In this document: positions 40,761 through 50,351 of the stretch, piece by piece
Layout: every line of letters begins with the position of its first letter
Numbering within the stretch: the first letter of the stretch is position 1
Source of the DNA: Leptospira wolffii serovar Khorat str. Khorat-H2
Lineage (GTDB): Bacteria > Spirochaetota > Leptospiria > Leptospirales > Leptospiraceae
DNA: 64,000 nt
Reading direction: 5' to 3'
Assembly: GCF_000306115.2 (NCBI RefSeq)
Contig: NZ_AKWX02000004.1
Coordinates: 310,001-374,000, forward strand
Translations under genes and position numbers: made by a program
Notes under the pieces: generated by a model
What the model was told of the DNA's origin: nothing
The model's input: the letters and a program-made list of their open reading frames with translations, nothing else
Databases searched by the model: none

Positions 40761-40790
40761 AAAATAAAAAGAGCGCCCTTTCGGGCGCCC
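40761..40790 (-). terminator. Intrinsic terminator of the porin gene
   Basis: Minus strand: GGGCGCCC-GAAA-GGGCGCTC gives an 8 bp stem with one G-T pair. It is followed by TTTTTATTTT. It lies 38 bases past the porin stop. Confidence 0.9.
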
Positions 40791-40827
40791 TTCCCATACC
40801 AAATGTGTGTTGGAGCGAAAAGTTCGA

Positions 40828-42438
40828 TTAGAACTTAGCTACAATACCCAAAGTCAGACCGTATTGGTCTTTGCTCTTCTCTCCTTGAGCGTTTACGAAT
40901 TGGTAACCGTTCGCCCAGTCTCTTCTAAGATCGAGCTTGATTAACAGGTTTTCCGTAAAGTTCCAGATAGGAGTCACGGTGAAAGTCTTATAAGAACCGT
41001 AGTTGGTGTTTCCGTAGTTCGTATAATCTTTCGGCTTCAGGAATTGCAGAACTTCCGTGTCGGTAAGGCCTGCTAATTGAGGTGCGGCAGCTTTTACTGC
41101 TGCAGCCAATTCTGCATCGAGTTGTTGCTGAGCAGGGCTCAGGTAAGTGTTTGCGTTCCTGAACGGGTTGAAAGTAGTCAACTGACCGTTATTGTGTCTG
41201 TCATCCAGATACTCGAAACGGAAGTTAACACCCCACTCGTCGTTCAATTTAACCTTAATCCAAGATCCGTAAGCTCTATAAGAAGACTTGGTGTCTTTGG
41301 TAGTTACCGCGCCGCCCAGGATTTTTTCCAGGGAGTAAGGATCGGAACCGTCAGCGTTTACAAGAGAAGCTTGTTTGTTTCCTACTGCAGCTCCACCTTG
41401 TTTCTCACTCCAAGTATAATCGAGGTCGATGGTGATTCGATCGGTAGGAGAGATGGACACGATGGCGTGGTTCATGAACCAATAGTCCTGGGTGTATTTC
41501 GCTCTAGGAGCGGTAGGAGCTGGAGCTCCCAATTGATTAGCCAGGTAAGCTTGGGTAGGATCCACTACGCCGGAAGCTCCGTCTTGGGAATACAAAGTGT
41601 TCCAAGTAACGGAGAGTTTGTCTTCGATGATGGTTCCTTTAACCTGAGTTCCAATCGCTTTGTGCTGGGTAGCCGCTTCGTAGAAGCTGCTTTTCCCGGT
41701 GTTTGCTAAGCTGGAAGTAACTGTGGAGTTCGCAGGAGTAGTAGCATCATACCCGAACGTATAGTTCGGCGTAACGTAACCGGTACCACCACCACTGTTA
41801 TACAGATAAAAGGTTCCTGTCCATTTGTCTGTAAATTGAGTGGTTAAGCGAGCACCGGTGTGAATGAACGGGATTGTATTTTGGAAGATGGCCCCTATCG
41901 AGTAGTTCGGGTTGTTGAAGGATTCCAAAACCTCGTAACCGATATGTGTAGCCATTTTTCCCACATCCAGAGTCATTCCCTTCAAAACAGGGAAATACAT
42001 ACTGATATAAGCTTGTTTCAGCATGTTCGTATTGAAGATGTTGTTGGTGCTAGCGTAAGGCGCTTCTTGGAATGCGTTGTTTTGTCCGTTTTGGAAATCA
42101 ACGCGGAAACCCCAAGGACTTCCTTTTTCAGCGGTCTTTTGGATCGCTAAAGCAGCTGCGTTTACCGCAAAGTTCTTGTTGCTGGTCTCGAAGGAACGGG
42201 TTGCGTCCACATCGTTACTTTGCAGAGGGTTGTTATTGTACATATAGTACACATCCACAAAACCCGAAAACTCAACTGCTTCGTACCAATTTTTGTCCAC
42301 CGGATCCGGTGCAGCCGCCGGTTTCGCCGCCGGCGGTACTTGCACATCCTTAGCTGGGGCTTTATTGGCTTGGGCAAAAGCCGATGAAGCGGATACCAGG
42401 GCTAGGGCGGCAATGAGGCTGACTGTATTTTTTCTCAT
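40828..42438 (-). CDS. Outer membrane beta-barrel porin, OmpL/BBP2-like
   Basis: 536 residues from the ATG at 42438. A typical signal peptide ([23 protein letters not shown]) is followed by an Ala/Pro-Lys linker ([14 protein letters not shown]) and a barrel opening [19 protein letters not shown]. Then come repeated amphipathic strands ([46 protein letters not shown]) ending in LTLGIVAKF with terminal Phe, as in barrel proteins. The pattern fits the putative beta-barrel porin 2 family (OmpL-like). Codon use is strongly biased to a few codons, suggesting high expression. A well-formed terminator follows. Two neighbouring ATGs make the exact start uncertain by one codon. Confidence 0.9.
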   Translation of the reverse strand: MRKNTVSLIAALALVSASSAFAQANKAPAKDVQVPPAAKPAAAPDPVDKNWYEAVEFSGFVDVYYMYNNNPLQSNDVDATRSFETSNKNFAVNAAALAIQKTAEKGSPWGFRVDFQNGQNNAFQEAPYASTNNIFNTNMLKQAYISMYFPVLKGMTLDVGKMATHIGYEVLESFNNPNYSIGAIFQNTIPFIHTGARLTTQFTDKWTGTFYLYNSGGGTGYVTPNYTFGYDATTPANSTVTSSLANTGKSSFYEAATQHKAIGTQVKGTIIEDKLSVTWNTLYSQDGASGVVDPTQAYLANQLGAPAPTAPRAKYTQDYWFMNHAIVSISPTDRITIDLDYTWSEKQGGAAVGNKQASLVNADGSDPYSLEKILGGAVTTKDTKSSYRAYGSWIKVKLNDEWGVNFRFEYLDDRHNNGQLTTFNPFRNANTYLSPAQQQLDAELAAAVKAAAPQLAGLTDTEVLQFLKPKDYTNYGNTNYGSYKTFTVTPIWNFTENLLIKLDLRRDWANGYQFVNAQGEKSKDQYGLTLGIVAKF

Positions 42439-42736
42439 CATTCTCCTAAATCTCCTATGCCCGTATATATGCAACTAGCGTGCCAGGTTGCTAAAAATCA
42501 GCAAAGAGACAAAATATGGCTTAAAAACGATTCTAAATCCAAATTAGAATGCCTGTTTTAGGTGCTTGAGAATGTATAAATTTTCTGAATGGACAGATTG
42601 TTTATAAAATAGGCATATTTCGGTATGCTTAGAATTTAGGCAGGATAGAGGATTTAAGGCTCGATTTTATATAGAAAGGGCTAGGGTGGAATATTGTAGT
42701 ACCTCTTACGGAAGAATCTAGAAGTACTTTAGCGGT

Positions 42737-44023
42737 TTAGGGGATAAGCAACAGGAGAGATTCTTGGGTGTTCCGGCTAGGATCCTCTAAGACCGCATTT
42801 AGGCAGGTCTTTAAGACTTCTCCTAGTTGCTTAGGGGGGAGATTCGGTCTCTTCTCTTTTAGAATGTTTCCGTTTATCGCTAGATCTGCCAACACAAGGG
42901 GAGGATCGGATTTCCATTCTTCTTCCGCAGAGGGAAGCCAGAACGCTTCCTTGCCTTGGATCGCCTTCCAGAGAATCGCTAACTCGTTGTACCAAACCCG
43001 GATTTCCTTTTTTCCAGCAAATTGTGCGATCGGATGTAATAGAAGTCTTCTGAGTTCGGATCTAAGTCTCAATTCTTCCTCTTTTTCCAAAAGAGAATAT
43101 AATGTTTTTATCAAGAATAGGGATTCTTTGGTTCTTTGATTGGAGAATTTCAGGTTCTTAAAGAATGTAAGCGTCTCCGTTTCTATATGGCTTCTTTCGA
43201 ATGCGGAATGTAGGAAGAATGCCAACCGGATCCGGTCCGGCTCGGAAGGCAATCCGGAGAATGCGTCCCTGTCCCAGGCCCATTCTTTCGAAGAGAACGG
43301 GTACAATTTCGCAGGTGTGAATAATTCCAGAATTCCGAACTCCTTTAGCAATTCTAGAGAAGGAGCGGGGTTCGGGCTCTTTAGGATTTTCAGGAATTCG
43401 TCATGGATTCTTTCCGGAGAAACCTTGGCGGTGATCGGTTTGCAAGTAAGGATCGCTTCCGCGGTTTTTTCTTCGAGTCGGAAGCCTAGGCTAGAAACGA
43501 ATCGGATCCCTCTCACGGGTCTAAGGCCGTCCTCCGTAAATCGAGCGATCGGATCCCCGATGGTTCGGATGATTTTTTTTCGGATATCCTCCTGGCCTTC
43601 GTGTTCGTCTATAAGCTCTTTCTTTAATAGATCCAAGGCGATCGCGTTCACCGTAAAGTCCCTTCTTCTCAGATCCTCGCTCAGACTCACTCCGAAATGC
43701 ACGGTTTCGGGTCTGCGTCCATCCACATAATCCTCGTCTTTCCGAAAAGTGGTGAGCTCATAGCTTCTGTCCTTCATTAGAACGGTAATCGTTCCATGTT
43801 TGATTCCGGTAGGAACAGTACGGGGGAACGACTTTTGGACGATTTCCGGTAAGAGGGAAACCGCTAGATCATATTCATGAGGAATCTTGCCTAGGATCAA
43901 ATCCCGTACGGAACCTCCTACTAAGTAAGCGTTTCCTCCTTTTTCGGAGACTATATTGGAAATTTGCAGAAGGTCTTCTAAGGAAGTAGAAGGAATGGAG
44001 GAGATCAGTTTTTCGGGATGCAT
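42737..44023 (-). CDS. tRNA nucleotidyltransferase / poly(A) polymerase family enzyme
   Basis: 428 residues. The class II nucleotidyltransferase head has AYLVGGSVRDLILGKIPHEYDLAVS, with GGSVRD and the metal-binding E-x-D, and the body contains RRDFTVNAIALDL and RFTEDGLRPVRGIRFVSSLG. The C-terminal half is helical without an HD domain. Members add CCA to tRNA 3' ends or A tails to RNA. Since the tRNAs in this window lack encoded CCA, a CCA-adding enzyme is required in this organism and this is a good candidate. Its ATG overlaps the lipoprotein gene stop by one base. Confidence 0.92.
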   Translation of the reverse strand: MHPEKLISSIPSTSLEDLLQISNIVSEKGGNAYLVGGSVRDLILGKIPHEYDLAVSLLPEIVQKSFPRTVPTGIKHGTITVLMKDRSYELTTFRKDEDYVDGRRPETVHFGVSLSEDLRRRDFTVNAIALDLLKKELIDEHEGQEDIRKKIIRTIGDPIARFTEDGLRPVRGIRFVSSLGFRLEEKTAEAILTCKPITAKVSPERIHDEFLKILKSPNPAPSLELLKEFGILELFTPAKLYPFSSKEWAWDRDAFSGLPSEPDRIRLAFFLHSAFERSHIETETLTFFKNLKFSNQRTKESLFLIKTLYSLLEKEEELRLRSELRRLLLHPIAQFAGKKEIRVWYNELAILWKAIQGKEAFWLPSAEEEWKSDPPLVLADLAINGNILKEKRPNLPPKQLGEVLKTCLNAVLEDPSRNTQESLLLLIP

Positions 44024-44370
44024 TATTGGACGAATTTCTTCCAGAGGGGAAGGTATTTCTCCTTAAGTTCCGGATTTTTAGAAAGAAGGTCTTCCACTTT
44101 TTTCCGAGTGGCTTCGTCTACGGATACTCTTAAGAAAGGAAGACTAGCTTGCTCGGATAAAATCCGATCGATTTGATCGGAAGCCTGAGACCAAGCTTCT
44201 CCGCAAATTTCTTTGTATTCCGATTCCGGGTGTTCCTGGCAAAGAAGCGCAAGCTCCAAGAACTTACCTTCCTTTTTCAAGTTCTCCATCTGGCCGAGAA
44301 TATTTCCCTTACAGGATCCCGCCAAAAATCCTAGAACCGAAAGTAAGACGATCGTATGAGAGGGTCGCAT
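44023..44370 (-). CDS. Small lipoprotein
   Basis: 115 residues. The signal peptide with lipobox (VLGFLAGSCKG, Cys at about 20) marks it as a lipoprotein. The mature part is helical and charged (LKKEGKFLELALLCQEHPESEY, VDEATRKKVEDLLSKNPELKEKY), with two further Cys. It resembles helical repeat or TPR-like lipoproteins by composition only. It ends one base into the tRNA nucleotidyltransferase start, so the two are coupled. A 66 bp gap separates it from the RNase H gene upstream. Confidence 0.78.
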   Translation of the reverse strand: MRPSHTIVLLSVLGFLAGSCKGNILGQMENLKKEGKFLELALLCQEHPESEYKEICGEAWSQASDQIDRILSEQASLPFLRVSVDEATRKKVEDLLSKNPELKEKYLPLWKKFVQ

Positions 44371-44436
44371 CTAAAAAGAGATTCGGACGAAGAAGCGGAA
44401 GTGGAAACCATTTTTTGGTTCTTTCAGGTCCGGGTC

Positions 44437-44826
44437 TTAAAAAGCCATATTGGCGAGTTTATCCGCCCTTTTGTTTTTTTCTCGGGGAACGTGTTCGATC
44501 CTAAAGGACTTTAATTTGGAACTTAAGGCTCGGATTTTATCCTTGGCAATTTGCAGATGGGGGGATTTGACTTTGTATTCTCCTCGGAATTGTTTTACCA
44601 CCAATTCCGAATCCAGGAACGCATGCACTTCCGTCGCTCCCGCGTCCAAACAATATTTGAGCCCTGCCTCTAAGGCCGCCCATTCCGCAGTATTATTGGT
44701 GCCGTCCGGAATTCTTTCCGAGATCGTATGGATTTCCTCTTCTCCGTCAAGGATGGAGACTCCGATAGAAGAGGGGCCCGGGTTCCCCTTGGACGCCCCG
44801 TCGCAATAGATTCGAAACGATTTCAA
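44437..44826 (-). CDS. Ribonuclease HI-like protein
   Basis: About 129 residues from a TTG at 44826. Catalytic residues are in place: Asp in YCDGASKGNPGP, Glu in NTAEWAALEAGL, Asp in HAFLDSELVV and Asp in KRADKLAN. It degrades the RNA of RNA-DNA hybrids, and the form matches stand-alone RNase HI proteins without the basic protrusion. The TTG is chosen because AAGGA lies 5 bases upstream and TTGA overlaps the stop of the preceding membrane protein gene, a typical coupling. An ATG at 44877 would add 17 residues unlike the family. Confidence 0.9.
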   Translation of the reverse strand: MKSFRIYCDGASKGNPGPSSIGVSILDGEEEIHTISERIPDGTNNTAEWAALEAGLKYCLDAGATEVHAFLDSELVVKQFRGEYKVKSPHLQIAKDKIRALSSKLKSFRIEHVPREKNKRADKLANMAF

Positions 44827-45143
44827 TTTTTTCCTTTTTCGGTTCCTTGGGGGAATAGGAGGGATATAGGTTTCCAAACCAAGATATAACCTAAAAGAAT
44901 GAATAAGGATACGATAAAAGAAAGGATCCCGAGTAAAAAGGATTGGCCGCTTCTAAACGCTCGGTCGAACTCCATAGGAAAGAAAATCCCTCCTAGCAAA
45001 CAAAGGAATCCCAATAAAAGAAACGCGAATAAGGCCCAAGGAAGGGCGAGAAAATAGAATAGGTAGCTGAAGGCGGCAAAGCCGAATGCCAGTCTGTATG
45101 CGTTCCAACGAGCGAATTGATCCATAAATAATCGGAATACCAT
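44823..45143 (-). CDS. Small integral membrane protein, unknown
   Basis: 106 residues from the ATG at 45143, chosen because AGGA lies a few bases upstream. In-frame ATGs at 45227 and 45125 are alternatives. Three or four hydrophobic segments are seen (LAFGFAAFSYLFYFLALPWALFAFLLLGFLCLLGGIFF, FLLGILSFIVSLFILLGYILVW) with an N-terminal FARWNAYRLA. No domain is recognised. Translation is coupled to the RNase H gene by a TTGA overlap. Confidence 0.7.
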   Translation of the reverse strand: MVFRLFMDQFARWNAYRLAFGFAAFSYLFYFLALPWALFAFLLLGFLCLLGGIFFPMEFDRAFRSGQSFLLGILSFIVSLFILLGYILVWKPISLLFPQGTEKGKN

Positions 45144-45322
45144 CTTAAGTCCTATCCCTCGGAGCAAGTACCTTGGCAATGGAAAAATTGGGAAAATATA
45201 AAAGGAGGCAAGCGATTCGATTTTCACTTTCGATTAAGGTTGCTCCTTTGTATCTTTTATCCGAAGTTGATTTACGGTTCCATGAGAAGAAGGGACCGTA
45301 TGCGTAAGTAGGAAGGAATCGT

Positions 45323-46087
45323 ATGGACTATGACGAATTTATGCGTTCCTTGCCCTTGTCCCCCGAATCCGGATGCTCTTATTATCCGGAGAGAATGTCC
45401 CGGATCCGCGGCTTCTCCCTTACCCAGGCCCCGACTCCTATCGTATTGGATCGACTTTTGGATTTCGGTTTTCGTAGAGCAGGAAATTTTTTCTATAGAA
45501 CGGTTTGCCAAGCTTGTTCCGACTGCTTGAGCTACAGAATCCGGTTGTCGAAGTTCGAGATCCATGCAAAGGATCGGAGACTCTTAAAAAAGAATAGGGA
45601 CTTGAGAATCGAATTCGGCGCCCCTAAGATCGATTCCGAAAAAGAAGAATTGTATCTACGTTACCAAAGATCCAGACATACCGGAAGTTATGGCAACTCT
45701 TCCGAGGAAATTTTGGAAACCATGCGTTTCCAAATGTACGAGGGTGCCGATTCTTCCGGTGAGATCCGAATTCTGGATTCGGAAAAATTGATCGGTTGGA
45801 TTCTTTTGGATTTGGGAGAAGAAAACGTATCAGCGGTCTATTCGGTTTTCGATCCGGAACGAAAGGAAAGAGGACTTGGAAATTTCTTGGTATTAGGTTC
45901 CATTCTTTGGGCCAAAGAGAACGGATTTAAAAATTATCATTTGGGTCTGTATTTACCCGGTCATCCTAAGATGGATTACAAAGCGAAGTGGAAACCCGCG
46001 GAAATTCTAGATAAGTCTTCCGGTCTATGGTTGGATTCCGAGGAGTTTCTAGAGGATTTTCGTCCGGGGACCCATTCTCCGACTTGA
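45323..46087 (+). CDS. bpt: Aspartate/glutamate leucyltransferase, Bpt-like
   Basis: 254 residues. The N-terminal module [14 protein letters not shown] matches the conserved CxYLPxRxxR of bacterial and eukaryotic arginyl/leucyltransferases. [19 protein letters not shown] carries the Cys cluster, and the C-terminal GNAT-like half shows [32 protein letters not shown] and [23 protein letters not shown]. Bpt transfers Leu from tRNA to N-terminal Asp or Glu, marking proteins for ClpS/ClpAP degradation. This connects functionally to the Clp system at the other end of the window. Confidence 0.92.
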   Translation: MDYDEFMRSLPLSPESGCSYYPERMSRIRGFSLTQAPTPIVLDRLLDFGFRRAGNFFYRTVCQACSDCLSYRIRLSKFEIHAKDRRLLKKNRDLRIEFGAPKIDSEKEELYLRYQRSRHTGSYGNSSEEILETMRFQMYEGADSSGEIRILDSEKLIGWILLDLGEENVSAVYSVFDPERKERGLGNFLVLGSILWAKENGFKNYHLGLYLPGHPKMDYKAKWKPAEILDKSSGLWLDSEEFLEDFRPGTHSPT

Positions 46088-46163
46088 TTCTTGGCAACAA
46101 GAGACAAGGGAAAGCCGCCAAATCAGACTTGTCATACCGGATCCCCGTCCCAAAAAGGTAGGT

Positions 46164-46892
46164 ATGGCTAAAAAGATCATCGTCGTAGGCGCTTCTAGCG
46201 GTATCGGAAAGGAAATCGCGACTCAATTACTGGAAGAGGGGCACCAAGTGGCGGCCTTCGCACGTAGAGAAAAGGAACTGAAGAAACTCGGTTCTTCCAA
46301 ATCCAAACAGAATCTATTCATCAAACATGACGTAACGGAATATTCCAAAGTTCCGGGAGAATTTGCAAAAGCAGTCAAGGCGCTCGGCGGACTAGACGAG
46401 ATCTACTATGCCTCCGGAGTGATGCATAGAGTCGGACCGGAAGAGTTCTCGGTTCCTAAAGACATAGAGATGCTGGAAGTCAATCTCCTAGGTTGCGTGG
46501 CCTGGTTGGATTGTGCGGCGACTTATTTCCAGGAAAAGAAAGCAGGAAAGATTATAGGCATTTCTTCCATAGCAGGAGACAGAGGGAGAAGGGGAAACCC
46601 CGTATATAACGCCTCTAAGGCGGGGGTCTCCACTTACCTAGAGGCTCTTAGAAATAGACTCGCGATTCAAGGAATCCAAGTGGTCACCGTAAAACCGGGA
46701 ATGATCCAGACTCCAATGACGGACGGTCTCCAAGGACTCATGTGGCTTATCACCGCAAAAGAGGCTGCCCAAGTCATTCTATCCAAAGTGAACGCGGGTA
46801 AGGAAGAATTCTATGTTCCCGCTCGTTGGGCGCTGGTTTCCTTCATTATTCGAATGATTCCTTCCTTTATTTTCAGAAGACTTTCCATCTAA
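46164..46892 (+). CDS. Short-chain dehydrogenase, DprE2-like
   Basis: 242 residues. The Rossmann start is [19 protein letters not shown]. The catalytic Ser is in [11 protein letters not shown] and Tyr/Lys in VYNASKAG. The C-terminus [20 protein letters not shown] strongly recalls DprE2, where a membrane-associated tail ends in PIFRKLPI. DprE2 reduces the 2-keto sugar-phosphate-lipid produced by DprE1. The FAD-type partner gene follows after 13 bases, which supports this reading over a generic SDR. Substrate here: a polyprenyl-phosphate sugar is likely, not proven. Confidence 0.82.
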   Translation: MAKKIIVVGASSGIGKEIATQLLEEGHQVAAFARREKELKKLGSSKSKQNLFIKHDVTEYSKVPGEFAKAVKALGGLDEIYYASGVMHRVGPEEFSVPKDIEMLEVNLLGCVAWLDCAATYFQEKKAGKIIGISSIAGDRGRRGNPVYNASKAGVSTYLEALRNRLAIQGIQVVTVKPGMIQTPMTDGLQGLMWLITAKEAAQVILSKVNAGKEEFYVPARWALVSFIIRMIPSFIFRRLSI

Positions 46893-46905
46893 CGGAGGTT
46901 ATCCA

Positions 46906-48396
46906 ATGGCGACCGCTTCTAAAAAGAAATCATCCAAAACGACCGCTCCTAAGAAAAAGGCGGTATCTAAGATCTCCGCTTCCGATTTTGAAACTAGGCT
47001 TTCTTCTCCCCAAAAGGTGGAAGCCTGGGGGATGAATCATTATTCTAATAGCAGGGTCTTTTTACCAGAATCCGTTCAGGATTTCAAGGATCTATTCCAA
47101 TATGCGAACGCGACTGGAACCAAGGTCACCTTTAGAGGTGGCGGTTGCAGTTACGGAGATGCAGCTACCAACGAAAAAGGAGTCGTAGTAGATATCCGAA
47201 ATTTCAATAAGATTCTTTCCTTCGATTCCAAGACGGGAATTCTTACCGCGGAATCAGGAGTTACCATCAAGCAATTATGGGAATTCGGAATCGAAAAGGG
47301 ATACTGGCCTCCCGTAGTCAGCGGGACTATGTTTCCCACGTTAGGCGGAGCGCTTTCCATGAATATTCACGGAAAGAATAATTTCGCGGTGGGCCCGATC
47401 GGAGATCATGTACAAGAATTCACTTTCCTGACCACGGATGGAAAAGAGATCGCATGTAGTCCTAAAAAGAACGCCGATGTCTTTTATTCTGCCATCTCCG
47501 GTTTCGGAATGCTCGGGGCCTTTTTAACCGTCACCATCAAGATGAAGAAAATCTATGCCGGAAAAATGAAAGTTTGGCCGGTGAACACTTCCAACTTGCA
47601 AGAGATGTACGATTATTTCGAGAGGGAATACAAGAACTCCGACTATCTAGTCGGATGGGTGGACGGTTTCGGTTCCGGCAAAGGCCTAGGAAGAGGACAA
47701 ATTCATAAGGCTGTGAACTTGAAAGCGGGAGAGGATCCCGGTTATCCGGAAAATTGCAAATTGGAAAATCAAATTCTTCCTAGCACATTTCTGGGATTGA
47801 TTCCCAAATCCTGGATGTGGATCTTCATGTATCCTTTCAGCAATAATTTGGGAATGCGTTTTGTGAACTTCGGAAAATGGATCTCCGGATTCTTATCTAG
47901 CAAACCTTATCTACAAGGACACGCCGAATACGCCTTCCTTTTGGATTACGTTCCGAATTGGAAATTCATGTACAAACCCGGTGCTATGATCCAATACCAA
48001 AGTTTTATTCCTAAGGAGAATGCGGTGAAAGGCTTCGAAGAGATTCTTAGCCTTTGCCAAAAACGCGGAATCGTTACCTGGCTTGCGGTCTTCAAGAAAC
48101 ATAGACCGGATAAATTCCTACTCACTCACGCTTTGGACGGTTACTCCATGGCCATGGATTTCCCGGTCACCAAGGGAAATAAGGAAAAACTCTGGGCTAT
48201 GGCTAGGGAGATGGACGAGATCGTAGTAAAGAACGGAGGTAGATTCTATTTCGCAAAAGATAGCACTCTCCGTCCGGAAATACTGAAACGTTATCTTCCT
48301 AAGGCGAGTCTGGATAAATTCAGAGCCTTGAAGAAAAAACTGGATCCCAAAAATCTGATCGAATCCGATCTCTACAGAAGAGTTTGGGCTAAATAA
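46906..48396 (+). CDS. FAD-linked oxidoreductase, DprE1-like
   Basis: 496 residues of the vanillyl-alcohol oxidase/DprE1 type. A Lys-rich N-terminal tail of about 30 residues is followed by the FAD domain: [61 protein letters not shown] and [15 protein letters not shown]. The HGKN motif and PPV..GT text match DprE1, which oxidises decaprenylphosphoryl ribose at C2'. The C-terminal half carries the substrate domain. With the SDR upstream it forms a candidate two-step epimerase pair. The Lys/Ala-Thr N-terminal stretch is unusual. Confidence 0.82.
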   Translation: MATASKKKSSKTTAPKKKAVSKISASDFETRLSSPQKVEAWGMNHYSNSRVFLPESVQDFKDLFQYANATGTKVTFRGGGCSYGDAATNEKGVVVDIRNFNKILSFDSKTGILTAESGVTIKQLWEFGIEKGYWPPVVSGTMFPTLGGALSMNIHGKNNFAVGPIGDHVQEFTFLTTDGKEIACSPKKNADVFYSAISGFGMLGAFLTVTIKMKKIYAGKMKVWPVNTSNLQEMYDYFEREYKNSDYLVGWVDGFGSGKGLGRGQIHKAVNLKAGEDPGYPENCKLENQILPSTFLGLIPKSWMWIFMYPFSNNLGMRFVNFGKWISGFLSSKPYLQGHAEYAFLLDYVPNWKFMYKPGAMIQYQSFIPKENAVKGFEEILSLCQKRGIVTWLAVFKKHRPDKFLLTHALDGYSMAMDFPVTKGNKEKLWAMAREMDEIVVKNGGRFYFAKDSTLRPEILKRYLPKASLDKFRALKKKLDPKNLIESDLYRRVWAK

Positions 48397-48410
48397 AATT
48401 TTTTGCAATC

Positions 48411-48433
48411 TCTCCCGAGGAAAACTCGGGAGA
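48411..48433. terminator. Bidirectional terminator between convergent genes
   Basis: TCTCCCGAG (48411-48419) and CTCGGGAGA (48425-48433) pair perfectly across GAAAA. TTTTT follows on the plus strand after 7 bases, and on the minus strand GCAAAAAATTTT. It serves the DprE1-like gene and the opposite glycosyltransferase-like gene. Confidence 0.75.
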
Positions 48434-48441
48434 TTCGGTTT

Positions 48442-49971
48442 TTATCGGATTCTTTCGAATTCCAGAGTCTCCATATTGATGGATTGGCTCTGGAGAAAAT
48501 TACGATTCACGAATTTAAATTTTTCGGAATGAGGAACTAAGACTTCCTTAGGGTATCTATCCTTAAAACCTACCACGGTGATGCGGCCGATTCTTCCCTT
48601 TTCCAGAGTCTCCAGAAGGGAATCGAAATCCTTCTCTTCGTACAATTCATAAACGTCTCTTTGCTTATCGAAGGAATCCGGAGGAAGAAATACGGAATCT
48701 TTCCTATAAACCACGGTCTTCTCGCAGAACGCGCTTAAGGCGACCTGTTCTCCTATCACGGAGCGGGTGAATTTACGATAGAGAAGGTCGAATCTCAAAG
48801 CGCCGAATACGGAATAGGCGAGAGCTAAGAGAAGAATCGCCCTTAGCCATTTGGGATCCGAATCCCAATGCTTTTCCAAGATATGAAATCCGAATAATAG
48901 GGACAATGGAAGGATGGTCATTAGGAATCTAGGACCGAACATGACTCCCTGCCAAAACCGGGAAGAGGTAAGTAGGGCCGAAATCAGTATGAATAGTACG
49001 CAAGAGAATAAGATTCGAGTTACGGAAGAAGGTTCTTTTTTCCAACGAAACAGAACCAATAGAAAAGGATAGGCTCCGAAGAGTCCGTAGGAACCTTTTC
49101 CATAGACCAAGAGTTCGCCCAAATACCGGAATTGTTGGGCAAGATCGAAATTTTCGGTTCCTGATGCCTGCAGGTATCCTCTGGATCCGAGAGGATGTCC
49201 TACTACGACTCCGTTCAATACCATTTGTCCTAGGAGAAGCAAGCCGAAGCTAAAGGAGAATGTAGTGAGTTTGGGTCTTTTTAGGAATTCGGGAACCTGG
49301 AAGATCGCGATGGAGCCTGCTAAAAGAATGACTTCCTGGCGAAACAAAGAAGCGAATCCGAAGGAGATGCCCGCCATAACGAGACTGGAAATTTCCGAAT
49401 CCTCTTCTCGGAGGAGAAAATACGCCCCTAAAGTGACTCCGAAAATTGAGAGAATGGTTTCCGAAAGATCCGTGGAGAATAAACTGAATGCGGAACCGAG
49501 TAAAAGAAAAGCGAGAAACCCCGCTCTTGTCCGTTCCTTGAATCCCAAACGAACGGAGAGTAGAAAGGATACGTAAAGAGTTCCCAATCCGAATAAGAAG
49601 GAAAGTAGGAAGCTACCGAATCTTCCGAAAAAAAGTGCGAAGGGAAGTTGGATCGAACTGTAGTAAAAGGGGAAGACGTAATAGCATTTTCCTTGGAAAA
49701 TATGAGCCATCGTGGCCCCTCTCTTCATATCCAACGGAAGGAAGAGGAAATTAGGATCGATTTCCGATCCCGCGTACGAGCAGGAAAAGTCGGGAAATCC
49801 CTTACGGATTAAATCCGCGATTTGCTGCTGTTTGATGGCACCGTCTCCGACTCGAATTCCGGTCTGGTATTGCCAACTCAGGAAAATTCCTAAAAAAACG
49901 CCTCCTAAGAGAACGAAGCCCCAGGACTTGTTCGAAAGAGCCGAGACTCTACGTAGGAAAGCGAAAAACAT
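48442..49971 (-). CDS. Polytopic membrane protein, dolichyl-P-mannosyl-transferase-like
   Basis: About 509 residues from the ATG at 49971. In-frame ATGs extend to 50100 but add a polar stretch unlike the family. Ten or more hydrophobic helices are seen. Loop 1 carries GDGAIKQQQIADLI and an acidic pair in GSEIDPNFLFLPLDM. The layout of a first large periplasmic loop, many helices and a soluble C-terminal part matches GT-C glycosyltransferases (PMT/ArnT type) that use lipid-phosphate sugars as donors. It converges on the DprE1/DprE2-like pair, so a lipid-linked sugar as donor is an attractive inference. Confidence 0.72.
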   Translation of the reverse strand: MFFAFLRRVSALSNKSWGFVLLGGVFLGIFLSWQYQTGIRVGDGAIKQQQIADLIRKGFPDFSCSYAGSEIDPNFLFLPLDMKRGATMAHIFQGKCYYVFPFYYSSIQLPFALFFGRFGSFLLSFLFGLGTLYVSFLLSVRLGFKERTRAGFLAFLLLGSAFSLFSTDLSETILSIFGVTLGAYFLLREEDSEISSLVMAGISFGFASLFRQEVILLAGSIAIFQVPEFLKRPKLTTFSFSFGLLLLGQMVLNGVVVGHPLGSRGYLQASGTENFDLAQQFRYLGELLVYGKGSYGLFGAYPFLLVLFRWKKEPSSVTRILFSCVLFILISALLTSSRFWQGVMFGPRFLMTILPLSLLFGFHILEKHWDSDPKWLRAILLLALAYSVFGALRFDLLYRKFTRSVIGEQVALSAFCEKTVVYRKDSVFLPPDSFDKQRDVYELYEEKDFDSLLETLEKGRIGRITVVGFKDRYPKEVLVPHSEKFKFVNRNFLQSQSINMETLEFERIR

Positions 49972-50351
49972 GATAGTTAGAAACTTTCCAAAACGATAGG
50001 GGTCAATCAGTTTTCGTTTGTCCCATCGTCTAGGCGAGTTCCGGATTCGGAAATTTTGTAGAATGATATCGCTCTCATTTCGTGGACATATCCTAGGCAA
50101 GAAAGTCTTATATTTTCCTCATAGCTAGTTGTATTTGTTAATCGAATTGAAACTATTCCGGTTTCACCCTCAAATTCCTAAAAGAATCGGATTCCGCTTT
50201 TTCTTTCCTAGAGGGAGGAAGAAGAGTCGCCGAGGCATCGACTCTTTAAGTATACGTAATCATTTTTACCTAATGGGTTTTCGGAAGGATTCGACGCCCT
50301 GGATTAAATTTTCTTGATCCTTGAAATAGGCGTTTCATTTTGTTGTTAAGA
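49972..50351. other. 380 bp intergenic region between divergent genes
   Basis: No credible ORF. It must hold the promoters of the membrane glycosyltransferase-like gene (minus) and the EAL gene (plus). The only structure that stands out is a perfect 8 bp stem, AAGAGTCG (50222-50229) and CGACTCTT (50239-50246), followed by TAAG. Confidence 0.5.
50222..50246 (+). other. Stem-loop upstream of the EAL gene
   Basis: A perfect 8 bp inverted repeat with a 9-base loop, about 105 bases before the EAL start. There is no T-run. It may be a regulatory leader hairpin or operator. Confidence 0.35.

Noticed and set aside
40564..40767. 67-codon ORF in the 40 kb gap
   Set aside because: It runs through the terminator hairpin at 40645-40672 and lacks a ribosome site. 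The 47-residue frame at 40496 fits the signals better.
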